From: Biomphalaria glabrata
Lineage: Eukaryota > Mollusca > Gastropoda > Planorbidae
Assembly: GCF_947242115.1 (NCBI RefSeq)
Contig: NC_074725.1
Location: forward strand, 23,665,898 to 23,729,897
DNA: 64,000 bases
Reading direction: 5' to 3'
This document shows, piece by piece, positions 35,199 through 46,519 of the stretch (positions are counted from its first letter, which is position 1; each line of letters opens with the position of its first letter). The position numbers were made by a program, and so were the translations under genes. Under the pieces are notes generated by a model, which ran no database searches, was not told the DNA's origin, and was given only the letters and a program-made list of their open reading frames with translations.

Positions 35199-35470
35199 GG
35201 CGGCTGAGCGGTAAAGCGCTTGGCTTCCAAACCGGGGATCCAGAGTTCGAATCCTGGTGAAAAAAAATATTTTAATTTGAGGATCTTCAGAGCGCCTCTG
35301 AGTCCACCCAGCTCTAATGGCTACCTGACAGTATTTAGTGAAAAGTTAAAAGAAAAGGCGGTTGGTCTTTTTACTGGCCACATGACACCCTCGTTAACTG
35401 TGGACCACAGTAACAGAAGAGCTTTACATCACCTGCCCTATAGATTGCAAGGTCTGAAAGGGGAACTACT
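35199..35470 (+). mobile_element. tRNA-derived SINE, family A, near-complete copy
   Basis: The A-box GGCTGAGCGGTAAAGCGC lies at 35202-35219 and the B-box GTTCGAATCC at 35245-35254. The body contains GCGCCTCTGAGTCCACCC, CCACATGACACCCTCGTTAA and CTATAGATTGCAAGGTCTG, ending at GGGGAAC. A-rich after the head. Parts of the same family occur at 4342-4402 and 6655-6830. Its head is closely related to that of SINE B at 56410-56553. Confidence 0.8.
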
Positions 35471-35590
35471 CGTTATTCAACATTATCAGCATTATTATTT
35501 TCCTTTATTATTTCCATGGAGTAACCATTCAATTCTCGATACCCTAAACATGTGATTTACAATTTTAACATAGAGAAAGTGGTTTTAACA
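35471..35590. other. Spacer
   Basis: AT-rich spacer between SINE A and the LINE relic; nothing seen. Confidence 0.4.
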
Positions 35591-35594
35591 ATAT

Positions 35595-36180
35595 TTAGCG
35601 CCCAAAGCGGAGCTGCGGTAACTCTTGCAAGAGATACGCCACTGTTTCCACTGACTCTCGACAGTGTCGGCAACGGGCATCAAAATTTGGCCGGAACCGG
35701 GCAAAGTAAGCACCAACAGGGCAGTGCCCCGTTCTGCATTGCGCAATGATTGATTGTTCCGGCCTTTTTAGCCTCCACCATGGATCGTCGCGGTCCTGGC
35801 GACGCAAATGCTGCCAGACTCCACGGGCTTTGTTGGAGCCATCCCAGGATTTCAACCACTTTTCATGTACCCACTCTCGGATTAAAGTCGTAGCTTGGTT
35901 AGACGTACTTGAGGCTACGAAAGTGGGCACGACCAGCGCTCCTTGTCGTGCTAGAACATCAGCCGCCTCGTTACCCCCCAGTGGGTGCGAGGGCACCCAC
36001 TGAATAAAGATGACAGCTCCAATAAATAGGCGGATGTTATTTGCGCTCCCTAATGCCTCTTCTACCAAAAGGTGACTTTCCCCCCAAGCCAGCAATGGCT
36101 TGGAGGCAGGATCTAGAATCGGTAACCATTACAACAGAAGTCGCAACGGTTTCCTTTTTACGGAGTTTTACCCCGTTGCG
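35595..36180 (-). mobile_element. Nimb/I-type LINE relic: RNase H and C-terminal zinc-knuckle region
   Basis: The minus strand starts with VVMVTDSRSCLQAIAG (about 36144-36095), an RNase H active-site block (TDS). After a frame change near 36100 it continues openly for 166 codons to a stop at 35595, with WVPSHPLGGNEAADVLARQG, the conserved end of RNase H domains. CRHCRESVETV follows, the start of a C-terminal CCHC knuckle whose expected His and last Cys are Tyr and Leu here. LINEs that carry RNase H belong to the I/Nimb and related clades; Nimbus of Biomphalaria glabrata is the nearest named relative I can suggest, from layout and memory of the family rather than an alignment. The 5' part (endonuclease, reverse transcriptase) is absent. 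Confidence 0.75.
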
Positions 36181-36186
36181 ACTTCT
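36136..36186. repeat. 14-bp perfect inverted repeat at the 5' break of the LINE relic
   Basis: AGAAGTCGCAACGG (36136-36149) and CCGTTGCGACTTCT (36173-36186) are exact inverse complements with a 23-bp loop. The left arm lies in the LINE coding sequence; the right arm lies at its 5' limit, so a fold-back during insertion is a plausible origin. Confidence 0.8.
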
Positions 36187-36438
36187 ATAGTTGAATAGAG
36201 AGAAGAAGGTCCAGAAATTAGAAACTTAAAATGTAGGAATTTCTAAAACTAAATTATTTTAATTATTAGAAGGGATAATTGCTGCGTATGTACTTTAGAG
36301 TAATAGGTCAGAATATCAACTGATACTAAAGTTATATGAGCCTCGCATTCAAAAACTAAAATTCATTGTAAGTTTATTGAATAATAAATTATAGAACATC
36401 ACCAGCCTAATAAATAGTTTTAATAATTATTTATAGGC

Positions 36439-36631
36439 CAGTGGTTCCCAAATATGTTACTAACGGGGCTCTTCGCACATTCTGAGTATTTAGCAGAACA
36501 CTTTTGCTTATTTTGTAGAGAGATTAATTCATGTGGTGGCCTACTAGTTAATTATTCCAGCAGTTCGTGGACACACCTATTCAGACATTGCGGAACACTA
36601 GGGTTCCGCGAAACACAATTTGGGAACACCT
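36439..36631. mobile_element. hAT-like MITE, about 193 bp, with a 7-of-8 target duplication
   Basis: The left end is CAGTGGTTCCCAAAT; the right end in reverse complement is GGTGTTCCCAAATTG. The flanks are TTATAGGC (36431-36438) and TTATAGTC (36632-36639). A diverged copy lies at 28647-28822. CAGTGGTTCCCAAA is a very common hAT terminus in animals. No coding capacity. Confidence 0.7.
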
Positions 36632-36639
36632 TTATAGTC

Positions 36640-37180
36640 TATTGTTCTATTTAGTGAAAGTTATATAAGTTATATTTAATTTGTCCATCAACCCTTAACG
36701 TTTCTCTCGTTACAGAGGTTCCAGATAATATTGGATCAAAATATAACCCCAAGCTAAAAAATAATTTTAAAAAGTTGGAAAGGGGGACGGGTAATAACCT
36801 CTTACAAACAAACACTGAATTAGAATTAGAAAAATAAAAAAAACAATTTAAAAATAGCCAAAGCCTTTTGTCCTACTTTTAGCTGTTTATTTGGACTTCA
36901 GTGCAAAGTTTCTCACACTGATAGGAACCCTTACTAACAACATTCAAATTTTTTATCTGTAGCGACAACAAAATATAAATTAATCAGAAGACTTGACGTT
37001 AAAGTAACCTACTCTAACTTATCTCTCTGATATCAAAGCACTAGAAGTTTTTCATATTCACATCTAAGGATTTGAACAATCTCTTTGAAGGTGCCAACGT
37101 CTGAAAAGCAAAAATAAGATATATAAAAAAAACTCTAAACAGTAGGGCAGCTAAACAAATACCTAGAATTACATTCAAAT
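36640..37180. other. No feature seen
   Basis: AT-rich spacer without coding or repeat signal. Confidence 0.45.
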
Positions 37181-37188
37181 ACTATAGA

Positions 37189-37280
37189 ACCAACCCCCAC
37201 ACTGCCTATCACCAAGCTCCGCACTGTCTAGTAACAACCCTCACACTGTCTAGTACCAACCTTCACACTGTCTAGTACCT
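37189..37280. repeat. 22-bp tandem repeat, about four copies
   Basis: The unit is about CCAACCCTCACACTGTCTAG plus TA. The first copy is diverged (CCCCACACTGCCTATCA), the later ones nearly identical. Confidence 0.8.
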
Positions 37281-37980
37281 GTATAGCCCATCACAGTATC
37301 TGGGTCTGTAAGGAAACCAGACTTCCAGAAACTTTGAGCATACATTCAACCTACGGGACTGAGTTGTTAGCATGCTTAAAATCAAAACATATGTATCATT
37401 AGTAAGAAAATAATACAGTAATACCTTTTCTTCACGTATACAATATAGACTGATGTCTTGATGGTCAGTGGATCAAACCTTGCCATTGTCATCCTCCCGC
37501 CGTCCTATGGGAGGTTTGGACTAGGTTGTAATAATCTTCTAATCTAAAGTAACGTACGAAACAAGCAACAAGTCATGTATTCACCGACTGAAAGTTTGCT
37601 TTGAAAGCATTCTAATTTGTACATTCAAGCCAGCAGTATGAGAACCACTGTTTACGTTGTATAGGTCTCAGCTAAAGTAGGAAATAGATGTTAGTAAAAC
37701 ATGTATGCACTTTTACAAGTTATTTACCTCTGTGTTTGGGTGTCTGCTTATTGTGAACTAGATAAAGAAAAACAGGGGTCAATAGACAGGGGTCAATAGA
37801 GATTTCCGGAACAGGGTCAACACAGGTGTCTATTTATCTATATTTTTAATATCAACATCTACCTATCTAAGATCTATCTATTTATTTACTTATATTTTTT
37901 ATCATGGTCAATAAACGGAGTATTATTGTCCAAGATAATGAGTTAGATAGATGGGAGTTCCAGTACATACAATGGATCAG
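37281..37980. other. No gene seen
   Basis: Unassigned. A short direct repeat (ACAGGGGTCAATAG x2) lies near 37772-37801. Confidence 0.45.
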
Positions 37981-37982
37981 GG

Positions 37983-38250
37983 CTGGCCTTAGGCTACCTC
38001 AACCTATGCGGTCGCAGTGGGCCCCGCACTTTTATAGGCCCGCGCAAATTCTAAGTGTAAATTATTAAATAAAACCATTACAACTTATATATAATAACAG
38101 GGGTTAAGCGGCATCCTCATTTTCCATGACTTCATGGAAATCTGAAATTATTAAAATCTCCTAAAAACTCATAAACTCATTCTAAATTGTCATTTTGGGA
38201 TGCCATTAAATAAAAACGGCATTGTGACCTTCCAATAATCAAAATTTATT
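37983..38250 (-). mobile_element. TIR element family K, partial copy, opposite in direction to 49835-50476
   Basis: The words CAACCTATGCGGTCGCAG, TGGGCCCCGC and GTAAATTATTAAAT match the reverse complement of 50350-50470. Further in, CATTTTGGGATGCCATT and AACGGCATTGTG match CATTTTGGGGTGTCATT and AACGGCATTATG there. Only one terminus (CAGGGCTGGCCTTAGGC) is visible. Confidence 0.65.
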
Positions 38251-39079
38251 GCAATTTTCATTAATCATCAGTCTTGAAGACAAGCCTTATTATTATTTCT
38301 AAATTATGAGGTCAATCAGCCTTGATCTTATTGCTTAAACAATATAAATTTGTACCTCTCCAATTAGAATAGAATCTATTAATCAACAGAAAGACAGGCT
38401 GTCTCGGGAAATGCTAGATAGAGCTGCTTACAAACAAGTCTTTTCAATAGGTGTGAATGTGACACTGTGCATCTCTGGGGACACAGAGAATCAATTCAAG
38501 TAAGTCATGAGCCCATGAAGACAATCTTCAAACATTCTGTCTTCCACGACGTCTATGAAAGATTAATCTTTGCATAGAAGTATACTAGATTTTAAAAATA
38601 TTTTTCAAATTTATAAGATAAATTGGTAATGACATAATTTTTTCTGTGTTTATATATTTTTAATCGTTTTTTTTTTAAATTTCCGTTTAATATTAGATTC
38701 AATGTGAAATTTAAATTGAACCTAAATCTTTGACTAACTGAGACTAAAGTAATTCAGAACACTCTTGGCTGACTATTTCTGGCTCAAATCATTCTAGACT
38801 AAAACAGTATGGATTCCAATAACCTAAAGGTATGGAACTTTCCTATGCTATGCAGCATAGGATCCTAAAGCTGAAGTGGTTTCTCGATTTTTTAAAAACA
38901 TTTTTGCACCTTTGAATAATGGAAATCGCCAGCTTGGCAGTATTTTCAAGAGTTGGACTCTAACGCTAGCTTCTCAATACCATTTAGCAACTAAAAGTCC
39001 TTTTCTGATTAAATATTCTACCAAAATGACCACTCATTTGCCCTCCCACAATAACAGGGGCCGGGGTGAATTTCACATT
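38251..39079. other. No gene seen
   Basis: AT-rich spacer without coding signal. Confidence 0.45.
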
Positions 39080-39120
39080 TCGACCCCCCCCCCCTTCCTT
39101 CTAACCTAGCTACGCCACTG
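39080..39120 (-). mobile_element. hAT-like terminus, CAGTGGCGTAGCTAGG type
   Basis: On the minus strand the end reads CAGTGGCGTAGCTAGGTT and then an AAGG-rich and poly-G stretch. Related to the ends at 12713-12779 and 25447-25515. No partner end found. Confidence 0.45.
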
Positions 39121-39189
39121 CCAATTTGTCCTGCTGGATGTTTGGGCTAGGATGTTGATTATCTTCAGCTCTGATGAAACATTTTACAA

Positions 39190-40017
39190 CACAAACATGA
39201 ACAGACCTCACTTGAACAAACCTCACTTGAACAAACCTCACTTGAACAAATCTCACTTGAACAAACCTCACTTGAACAAATTTCACTTGAACAAACCTCA
39301 CTTAAACAAACCTCGCTTGAACAAACCTCTCATGAACAAACCTCTCATGAACAAATCTCACTTGAACAAACTTCTCATGAACAAACTTCACTTGAACAAA
39401 CCTCACTTGAACTAACCTCTCATGAATAAACCTCTCATGAACAAACCTCACTTGAACAAACCTCTCATAAACAAACTTCTCATGAACAAACCTATCATGA
39501 ACAAACCTCACTTGAACAAACCTCTCATGAACAAACCTCACTTAAACAAACTTCTCATGAAAAAACATCTCATGAACAAACCTCACTTGAACAAACCTCA
39601 CTTGAACAAACCTCTCATGAACAAACCTCACTTGAACAAACCTCACTTGAACATACCTCTCATGAATAAACCTCTCATGAACAAACCTCACTTGAACAAA
39701 CCTCTCATAAATAAACCTCACTTGAACAAACCTCTCATAAATGAACATCACTTGAACAAACCTCTCATGAACAAACCTCACTTGAACAAACTTCTCATGA
39801 ACAAACCTCACTTAAACAAACTTCTCATGAAAAAACATCTCATGAACAAACCTCACTTGAACAAACCTCACTTGAACAAACCTCTCATGAACAAACCTCT
39901 CATGAACAAACCTCACTTGAACAAACCTCACTTGAACAAACCTCTCATAAACAAACCTCACTTGAACAAACCTCTCATAAATAAACCTCACTTGAACAAA
40001 CCTTTCATAAATAAACC
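39190..40017. repeat. 15-bp minisatellite, about 55 copies, with a 270-bp higher-order repeat
   Basis: Two unit types, AACAAACCTCACTTG and AACAAACCTCTCATG, are interspersed. A marked block containing CTTCTCATGAAAAAACATCT occurs twice, 270 bp (18 units) apart (39541 and 39811). Since 15 is divisible by 3, most frames on both strands stay open (NKPHLNKPLM on plus, FVQVRFVHER on minus). One plus-strand stop lies at about 39412. I regard the 278-codon plus-strand frame (39422-40258) as a by-product. Confidence 0.95.
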
Positions 40018-40640
40018 ACGCAAAACTGTTTATTGTACATTTTATTACATTTCCCCAGAATGTAACAAAAAGAAATATTTCTTGTTTGTAGATGACAAGG
40101 GAGCTCACCAAAAAATCAATTTCCTTGTGTGTCTGTTGGGTAAGTATTGGGTTTGGACGACACTTGCCGTAAATAAACTGTCATTAAGACATCGAATATT
40201 TCGTACTAATCACTTACGTCCAGGTACAAATGTAGGGGGGGTATTTATTTCCTACTAACGATCGAAAGAGCAAGGGTTGTTTGCTATTTTTGTAGTTCCA
40301 ATGAAGTGTGCAATCACAAGGAACTCAAGATTCACACAGAAGTAAGAACCTGGTCTGGTTTAAAGCCACGTCTGGGCCCTGTACAGCAGCACAATGTCAT
40401 AACCTGCTAGGAACTTCTGACACCTAGATAACGACCTCTGTTCTTGGTAAGCTGTGCAACCCCTTTCTCCCCGTTCAAATTTTCACGGATTAATGAAGAC
40501 GATAGCCCTCCCCCTTTACTCACCCCTTTTAGTTCCCTCTAGGGCAGTCTATTTGTTGACATTGTGTATAGTAAATGTTCAATATGAAGTCATTGGAATA
40601 TCAGTGTCACTTACACTTTCTAGTTCAAATCAAGTTGAAA
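40018..40640. other. No gene seen
   Basis: The frame running out of the 15-bp array ends at 40258; its unique C-terminal part has no recognised domain. The remainder is unassigned. Confidence 0.4.
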
Positions 40641-40643
40641 AAC

Positions 40644-40733
40644 AATTGAATACATCAATTGAATACATCAATTGAATACATCAATGGAATACATCAATTG
40701 CATACATCAATTAGATACACATCAATTGCATTG
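40644..40733. repeat. 13-bp tandem repeat, about seven copies
   Basis: The unit is CAATTGAATACAT, with changes in later copies (CAATGGAATACAT, CAATTGCATACAT). Confidence 0.9.
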
Positions 40734-42195
40734 CTGTCTTTGATGATAACAATATGAATATAAACATTGCCAGTCCTCTCAGTGTTTTGTTATAACATAA
40801 CGTTATCATTTTTTTAAATCCAATAGGTGCATTTTCTCATCATTAAAAAACAACAACTAACAAACAGGCTTTTACCATATTTAAAACACACAATTTCTAT
40901 AGAGACGGGTGGCCACTAGTCTTTCTATGACGCAGTATCAACTTCGCTCTCATAAGTTATCTCCTGTTGCAGGTCCATACTGATTTCCCTCTCCACTCCA
41001 ATGTACACTCGATTCCCTTAGGGATGTAAGCAAAGAAAAATATGTGGATGCTCTGTCACTTTATTTGTTTTGTTTAGTGATTGATTATTATTATTAATAG
41101 TAATAGTATTTTTTATTATTTCTATAATTGTTCTTGTTATTAAGATATTGCTAAAGTTTACTGTTGGGTTTTAAATGAACAGGTTTTCATGCAAGTCCGA
41201 AAGTGAGAAGAAACACTCGACAACTTCAACATGCAGAGAAGAACGGATAGAAGAAGGTATACTATATATAGTTTGGTGCTGGTCGGACTCGGATGAGCTA
41301 GTTATGTTTTAAGAATTGAAAAGTTGTAATGAGGTTTTAGAATAAGGTAAAAAAAAATTACAATATTAGAGATTGCTTTTGTGCATTATATCCTAACCCC
41401 TGCATGCAAATATTTTCTAAGTCCAAATACGCCCTCTATCTAGGCCATTATGTACCTCCCTGGACGTAGCGTGAGAGACATTCAACATTAGACAACAAGG
41501 CGTTGGCCAAGTTTTGTATGTGACGGGTGTATTGATTCCAGTGAATAGCGAACAGAATAAAAATTATCTATTTTATATTTAATATAGAAAACGTGACGTC
41601 TGTAAGACTATCACCTGGCCGTGTCAAAGCTAGTATCTATAACACTGCTGTGTTTTTTTTATCTCTTCGGCTGCTTCATCACTTTATTAACAAAGAGACA
41701 AAGAGACTACCAATGAGGCAATGTATAGTTCCTATTGTTTGGCCCTCCGCCAATAATTGCACTATATGTCTGAGGGCTATATGAGTGTAAGGCTGGGTCA
41801 GCTGAATCATTTCTTTGGAACTCTTCAGATAGTCGAGTTAATGCAGACAATATTTCCCCGGACAACTCCTGTGTCTAGACACGTTTTACCAAGAACTGTT
41901 CATGTGTTACTAATGTCAAAATAACTGAATGTTGACCTAGGTCTTATCTAGAGCAAATATTAGCAGTTTGATTGACGTTGAGGTTAAACGTGTCTGTTAG
42001 AACCACTACAAAGACCTTGAAATCATGTTTAATCATGTCAAACAATTATAGTCATATAGCTAGATCTTGTAATAAATTGTTTTTTAATTGCCCAATTGAA
42101 TAAAGACATCAATGTACTACTTCTGACTACAACAAAACCTAAAACTTACGACGCCATGTGTCTGCTATTGAGCTACGTTCAAAGGAAACCTATAC
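40734..42195. other. No gene seen
   Basis: AT-rich sequence. Short frames (for example 41593-41784) are not recognised. Confidence 0.45.
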
Positions 42196-42199
42196 CACA

Positions 42200-42455
42200 C
42201 ATTGAACATAGCTCCGTAATTATTTGTCCACGTTCTGACAGCATTGTTCATTTTTCACATTTGTACATTCTACCCTGTTACGATTAAACTTCAATAACAT
42301 TTTTATTGGAAATCGGAAAACGTTACGTTTAGTGAAGAATTATAGGAGACTGCATGTTCTTTTTATATAACAAAAATACAAGTTTGTAAAACTAAAAATT
42401 AATTAAATTTAATGGGGGTCAAATCAAGGATAGCATCGTGAATTAAAGGAGAAAG
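42200..42455. mobile_element. MITE family H, diverged copy
   Basis: It shares with 29662-29916 the words CTCCGTAATTATTT (CTCCTTAATTATTT there), GATTAAACTTCAATA, GCATGTTCTTTTTATAT and AAAATTAATTAAATTTAATG, in the same order and spacing. The left TIR is decayed; the right still reads GAATTAAAGGAGAAAG. Confidence 0.65.
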
Positions 42456-43760
42456 TGTCAATTTACAAAGGTCAAATTGTGTGTTTTTAAATATGTTGGG
42501 TAGAGGAGACTTCTCATGACGAGATACATCCCTTGAAAAAATAAATACATTTACCTTCATGTGGACATGTTATTGGATACCTGAACATCACAAATCTAAC
42601 AATAACGAACAGTACACCAATGCTTCTTCCTGTCTGTAACGTCTCTTGTTGTTTACAATGAGTCCGAACAGTAAACGAATCTAGTATATGGATCTAGTGA
42701 TGATCTTATATACTTAAAGCACATCTAAGACTATTTTATTGCGTTACAAATGTATGTGATGTTATCAAAAGCTTCTTTTTTTTAATAATAATACTTTTAA
42801 AAAGTGAAACTGTAATAATTTGATTCCCAGTCGTTAAATTTACAGTTTCTTAACGAATGAATACATTAATTAATAATAAAAAATAATCGATGTACTCATT
42901 ACTGCCCTTTAATTATTCTTGCTATCATCGTGTAGATTTGTTGCTCTCTACCCGTAAGTGTTATTCATAATGTTTTGTAACGACTGCTCAGTGCAGATAT
43001 CATCTTGGTTCGTCTGGTGCGAGGGTTTTGAGTTTCTCTCTTGGTTTTGTTCTCTTTAACAAAATAGAAATGAGTTGAACTGGCGGAACAGAATTCCAGA
43101 AACTCATCAAGAAAATCTAATTCACTCGGTAAAGTTTTAATATAGAGAGAAGAAATACTTCCTAACACAAAACATACGAGACAGATATTTGTGAATGGAA
43201 GTTCTGCTGTGAATTGGAGACGCAACATTTACTGGCCATTATTGTAATGGGCTTAATTTAAGAGTTTTCTTAAATTAATTTCACGAGGCTATGCTAGCGG
43301 ACCTAACTTAATGAATGTCTGAACGAAAAAAAACGATGCTCCTTGAGTGGACAGTTAGCAAAACTTTGCATCTACTTTTGATTTATCATGAGGTTAAAAT
43401 ACATTCTATAGATTTTAATGAGTTATTTCCCTTTTCGCCATTCCATCTCTTTGTCTTTTCCTTTTTTGTTCTTCATTGGTCAGGCTATTCAAAAGTACAG
43501 TCCATTACACAGACAGCCCGTTACATTACCAGAAGTGTTTGACCAGTAACTGCACAATAAGGTCAACTCAGAATCCAGCTAGATAGGCATCGATCTGAAA
43601 GCACACCTTCTCGGTTGTAATTTCGTTGAGATTATACCAACAACTATCTGGAATTTCACTGTAAAGCAGCTCTAAGTAAGCTAAAAAAATATAGGCCTAT
43701 ATTTGTCATAAATACTTAACACTTATTAGTCCATCAATATCTTACAATAACATGTGCATT
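42456..43760. other. No gene seen
   Basis: AT-rich. Frames at 42965-43228 (minus) and 43315-43542 (plus) include short hydrophobic stretches but no domain or splice context that I would trust. Confidence 0.4.
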
Positions 43761-43764
43761 GGTT

Positions 43765-43848
43765 TGCCTTTTTACCTGCTGGTGTGGACCACTTCGGGGG
43801 CCGATTTTGAGTTTGTGTTTGTAACCTTATTATTATTATTATTATCAC
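43765..43848 (+). mobile_element. SINE family B body, ending in an ATT run
   Basis: It contains GCCTTTTTACCTGCTGG, TGTGGACCACTTCGGGGGCC and GATTTTGAGTTTGTG, then GTAACCTT followed by (ATT)n, the simple-repeat tail expected of a SINE. No head. Confidence 0.65.
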
Positions 43849-44525
43849 AACTTTTGGACATTTTATACTTACGCTGTGAGACTACAGTGGGACTGGCTGT
43901 AAATCTTCTTTGAGAGAAACAAGATTCATATTATAATTAATTGTTAGTTGCCTTGGTTTTTTTCTTACTGGTTAAAAGTTTGATCAGAAACAAAAAATAG
44001 AAAAAAAAACTTATTAATATTTATTATAGCTTTCCCTTGTTTGAATTTTTGACCACCGTCTTTCATCTCCCCCCCCCCCACCCCGTTGTTCTTCTCTGCT
44101 AGCAATTAATGAATGAATGAAAGTTACAGACGCAGCGGTATCTCTCATAATGATTATTACAAGAAAAAAATTGTTAAATTTTGCTGTTGCTATTAAGTAC
44201 ATTCTATTACAAATTGCTCTGGAATCAAATCAACTGACATTTTTATTTAGGTATCGATGTTACACGACTGAGATCTCTTGCTAGCAGCAGGAAGTTAGCC
44301 TAAGGGTGTGGCAAGTTTCACTCAAGCAGCGGCTCCCAAAAAGTCTAAAAGTGTGAGACACCAAGAAACACAAATGGCATATACATAGAACATAGTCTTG
44401 ATCTTATCTTTCATTTTCTTACGCACTACAAGATAAAACAATGCGTCTTATGAAACTCACCAGTTTATGGTTAGGAAAGAAATAATTCGATCTTTGGGAA
44501 ATGTCCAAGGTTGAGACTCCCAGGT
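43849..44525. other. No gene seen
   Basis: Contains a poly-C run near 44071-44085. A lone hAT-like word (CAGCGGCTCCCAAAA) lies near 44328. Confidence 0.4.
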
Positions 44526-44530
44526 GTGCA

Positions 44531-45014
44531 CAGGGTGGATTTAAAAGGGGGGGGGTGGCAGGCGGGGCTACAGCCCAGGAGACTCCACAAGAAAAGGGCA
44601 TCCACAAAGAGATAAAAATATATCCAAATTTAAACTGTTGTTTTTTTCTTCGTAGCATATTTTGTTCAATTCTATTTAACGTCTGGCAAACAAAGTCACG
44701 TTTCAAAAGTATACGCTTTGAGCATGCTCGGAACAAGCAATACAGCTTCAGAGTTACGACAGTTCGTCTACCTAGTGCCTTACCCTCCACAAACTAAAAA
44801 CTATACACTTTTTCATATTAAAATATTCATACTAAATATTTTGTTTTGAAAGAAAAGTAAGATTAAATTTAAAAGAACTCCCTTTCTTCTAAAATATTGC
44901 ATACTTTTAAATGTTAATTCATAAACGGATATTTATTAAAGCTTTCGAAAAAATTGTAGGGGCCTCCTCAAAAAATCCTGCACTGAGGCCTCCCCACACT
45001 TAAATCCGGCCCTC
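44531..45014. mobile_element. Candidate TIR element, about 484 bp
   Basis: The left end CAGGGTGGATTTAA and the reverse complement of the right end GAGGGCCGGATTTAAG share AGGG and GGATTTAA, and both continue into G-rich sequence. No clear target duplication. Plus and minus frames inside are not recognised. Confidence 0.4.
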
Positions 45015-46515
45015 AATGTGACTTCCTGAAAGAAACTCGTTCATGTATACTTATTGCAGTCCAGGTGTTCACTCTAAGTTATTTCATAATAAAAACAAAA
45101 TAATTAACCTTACTCTCCCATTTCTCGCTGTATCACTGCGTACAAAAAAAAAAGTTACACAAGTGACGACTGGAAAGTAAATATTACTCAAGGGCGTGAC
45201 GTCACGTGATAATTCTCATTTGTGGATCTCACATTTAAAATGTCCATACCCAAGATGCCATGACTCGTTCAATTCGTTCTCTGATGACTATTTTATTTGT
45301 TAATTGGCTGCTTCCCAAGTTCTAGTGATTCTTGTATTGTGGTAATTGGACTAGCGTCTTCCCACTGTCTAGATTCTAGCTTATTTGACAATGATTTTTT
45401 ATACTGTCTAGATTCTTGTGTTAATTGACTAAGAAGAACTTCATCTGCTCTCGTTTTCAATTCGATTATAAAAAAGTCATCTTATTGGTTATATTGCAGA
45501 CAAAACTGACCAACGCTCCTGTCACATGCATTAAATGAGCACAAGGACTTATTACAATCGAATCTCGAGCTAGAGAACACGTCCACCAAGGGCCTATCAC
45601 TTGGTTCAGCGTCTCAGCTACAATCAAAAGTAGTGTTGATTCACACAAAGTAGATATTTACTTTCTCTCTTAAAACCTTGGTCTCTGGTGCTGTTATTCA
45701 TTTATGTTTAATATATGTATGTATCATTTGTTTCAGCACCTAGCTTCAACTCTTTATCTTATCTATATAAGCTTTATTAAAGAGTCGATTGTAACTAAAA
45801 CTTCCATATATTTTCCCTCCTTTTTTTCACTTTTGGTAGTGCACACCGAAGCGTAGAAGCAAACGTCAAACAGTCACGTGGTCTGTGACACTACAAAACG
45901 ACACAGAAGTATTGGTTGACCTGACTGGGTGTAGCTACAGAAAGATGTCATAAACCTGGACAGATTCAGGCAAGTTCAAGACCAAACTCCAGCTAAGAAT
46001 AAATGGCGCGAAACAATTTCACAAGATGAATCTAAGTGCGTGGGAATTTTATTTATGCATGTGTGAATGTGTGTGTGTGTGTGGGTATAAATATTTGTGT
46101 ATGTATTTATGTTTGTTGAATGCGAATGTGTTTTGGTGTTGGCTAAAAAGGAAGACATTTTTAAGACCACAATTCTCAGTACAGAAAATGGCGTACATAC
46201 CTATATCTATATAGTTTTCTGTTATAAAAATGTTTCTAAATTATATTAAGTGGTGTTTCTTTCCAAATTCGAAAGTCCTCCCGAGCCCCCACTTGAGGGG
46301 GACACCCAAATGAATGTTCTTTGTTGCATTAAATAATAAATATTTATTGTATAAATTATTACACCACTGCCATGTAATCTTGCTATTCACGTGGAGTCCA
46401 AAATACTATTGAGCGTTGATTTGATAGCATCGCTATCTTTTGTTTGCGTCTGATTGTAAAACAAAGAAATACTTTTTAAAGACAATACCTCAATTATACA
46501 ACTAAAAATAAAATA
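45015..46515. other. No gene seen; TG microsatellite
   Basis: A (TG) run lies near 46064-46084. The remainder is AT-rich with no coding signal. Confidence 0.45.
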
Positions 46516-46519
46516 ATAA

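Noticed and set aside
39152-40258. Frames with NKPHLNKPLM (plus) or FVQVRFVHER (minus)
   Set aside because: Products of the 15-bp array; open on both strands, no unique domain.
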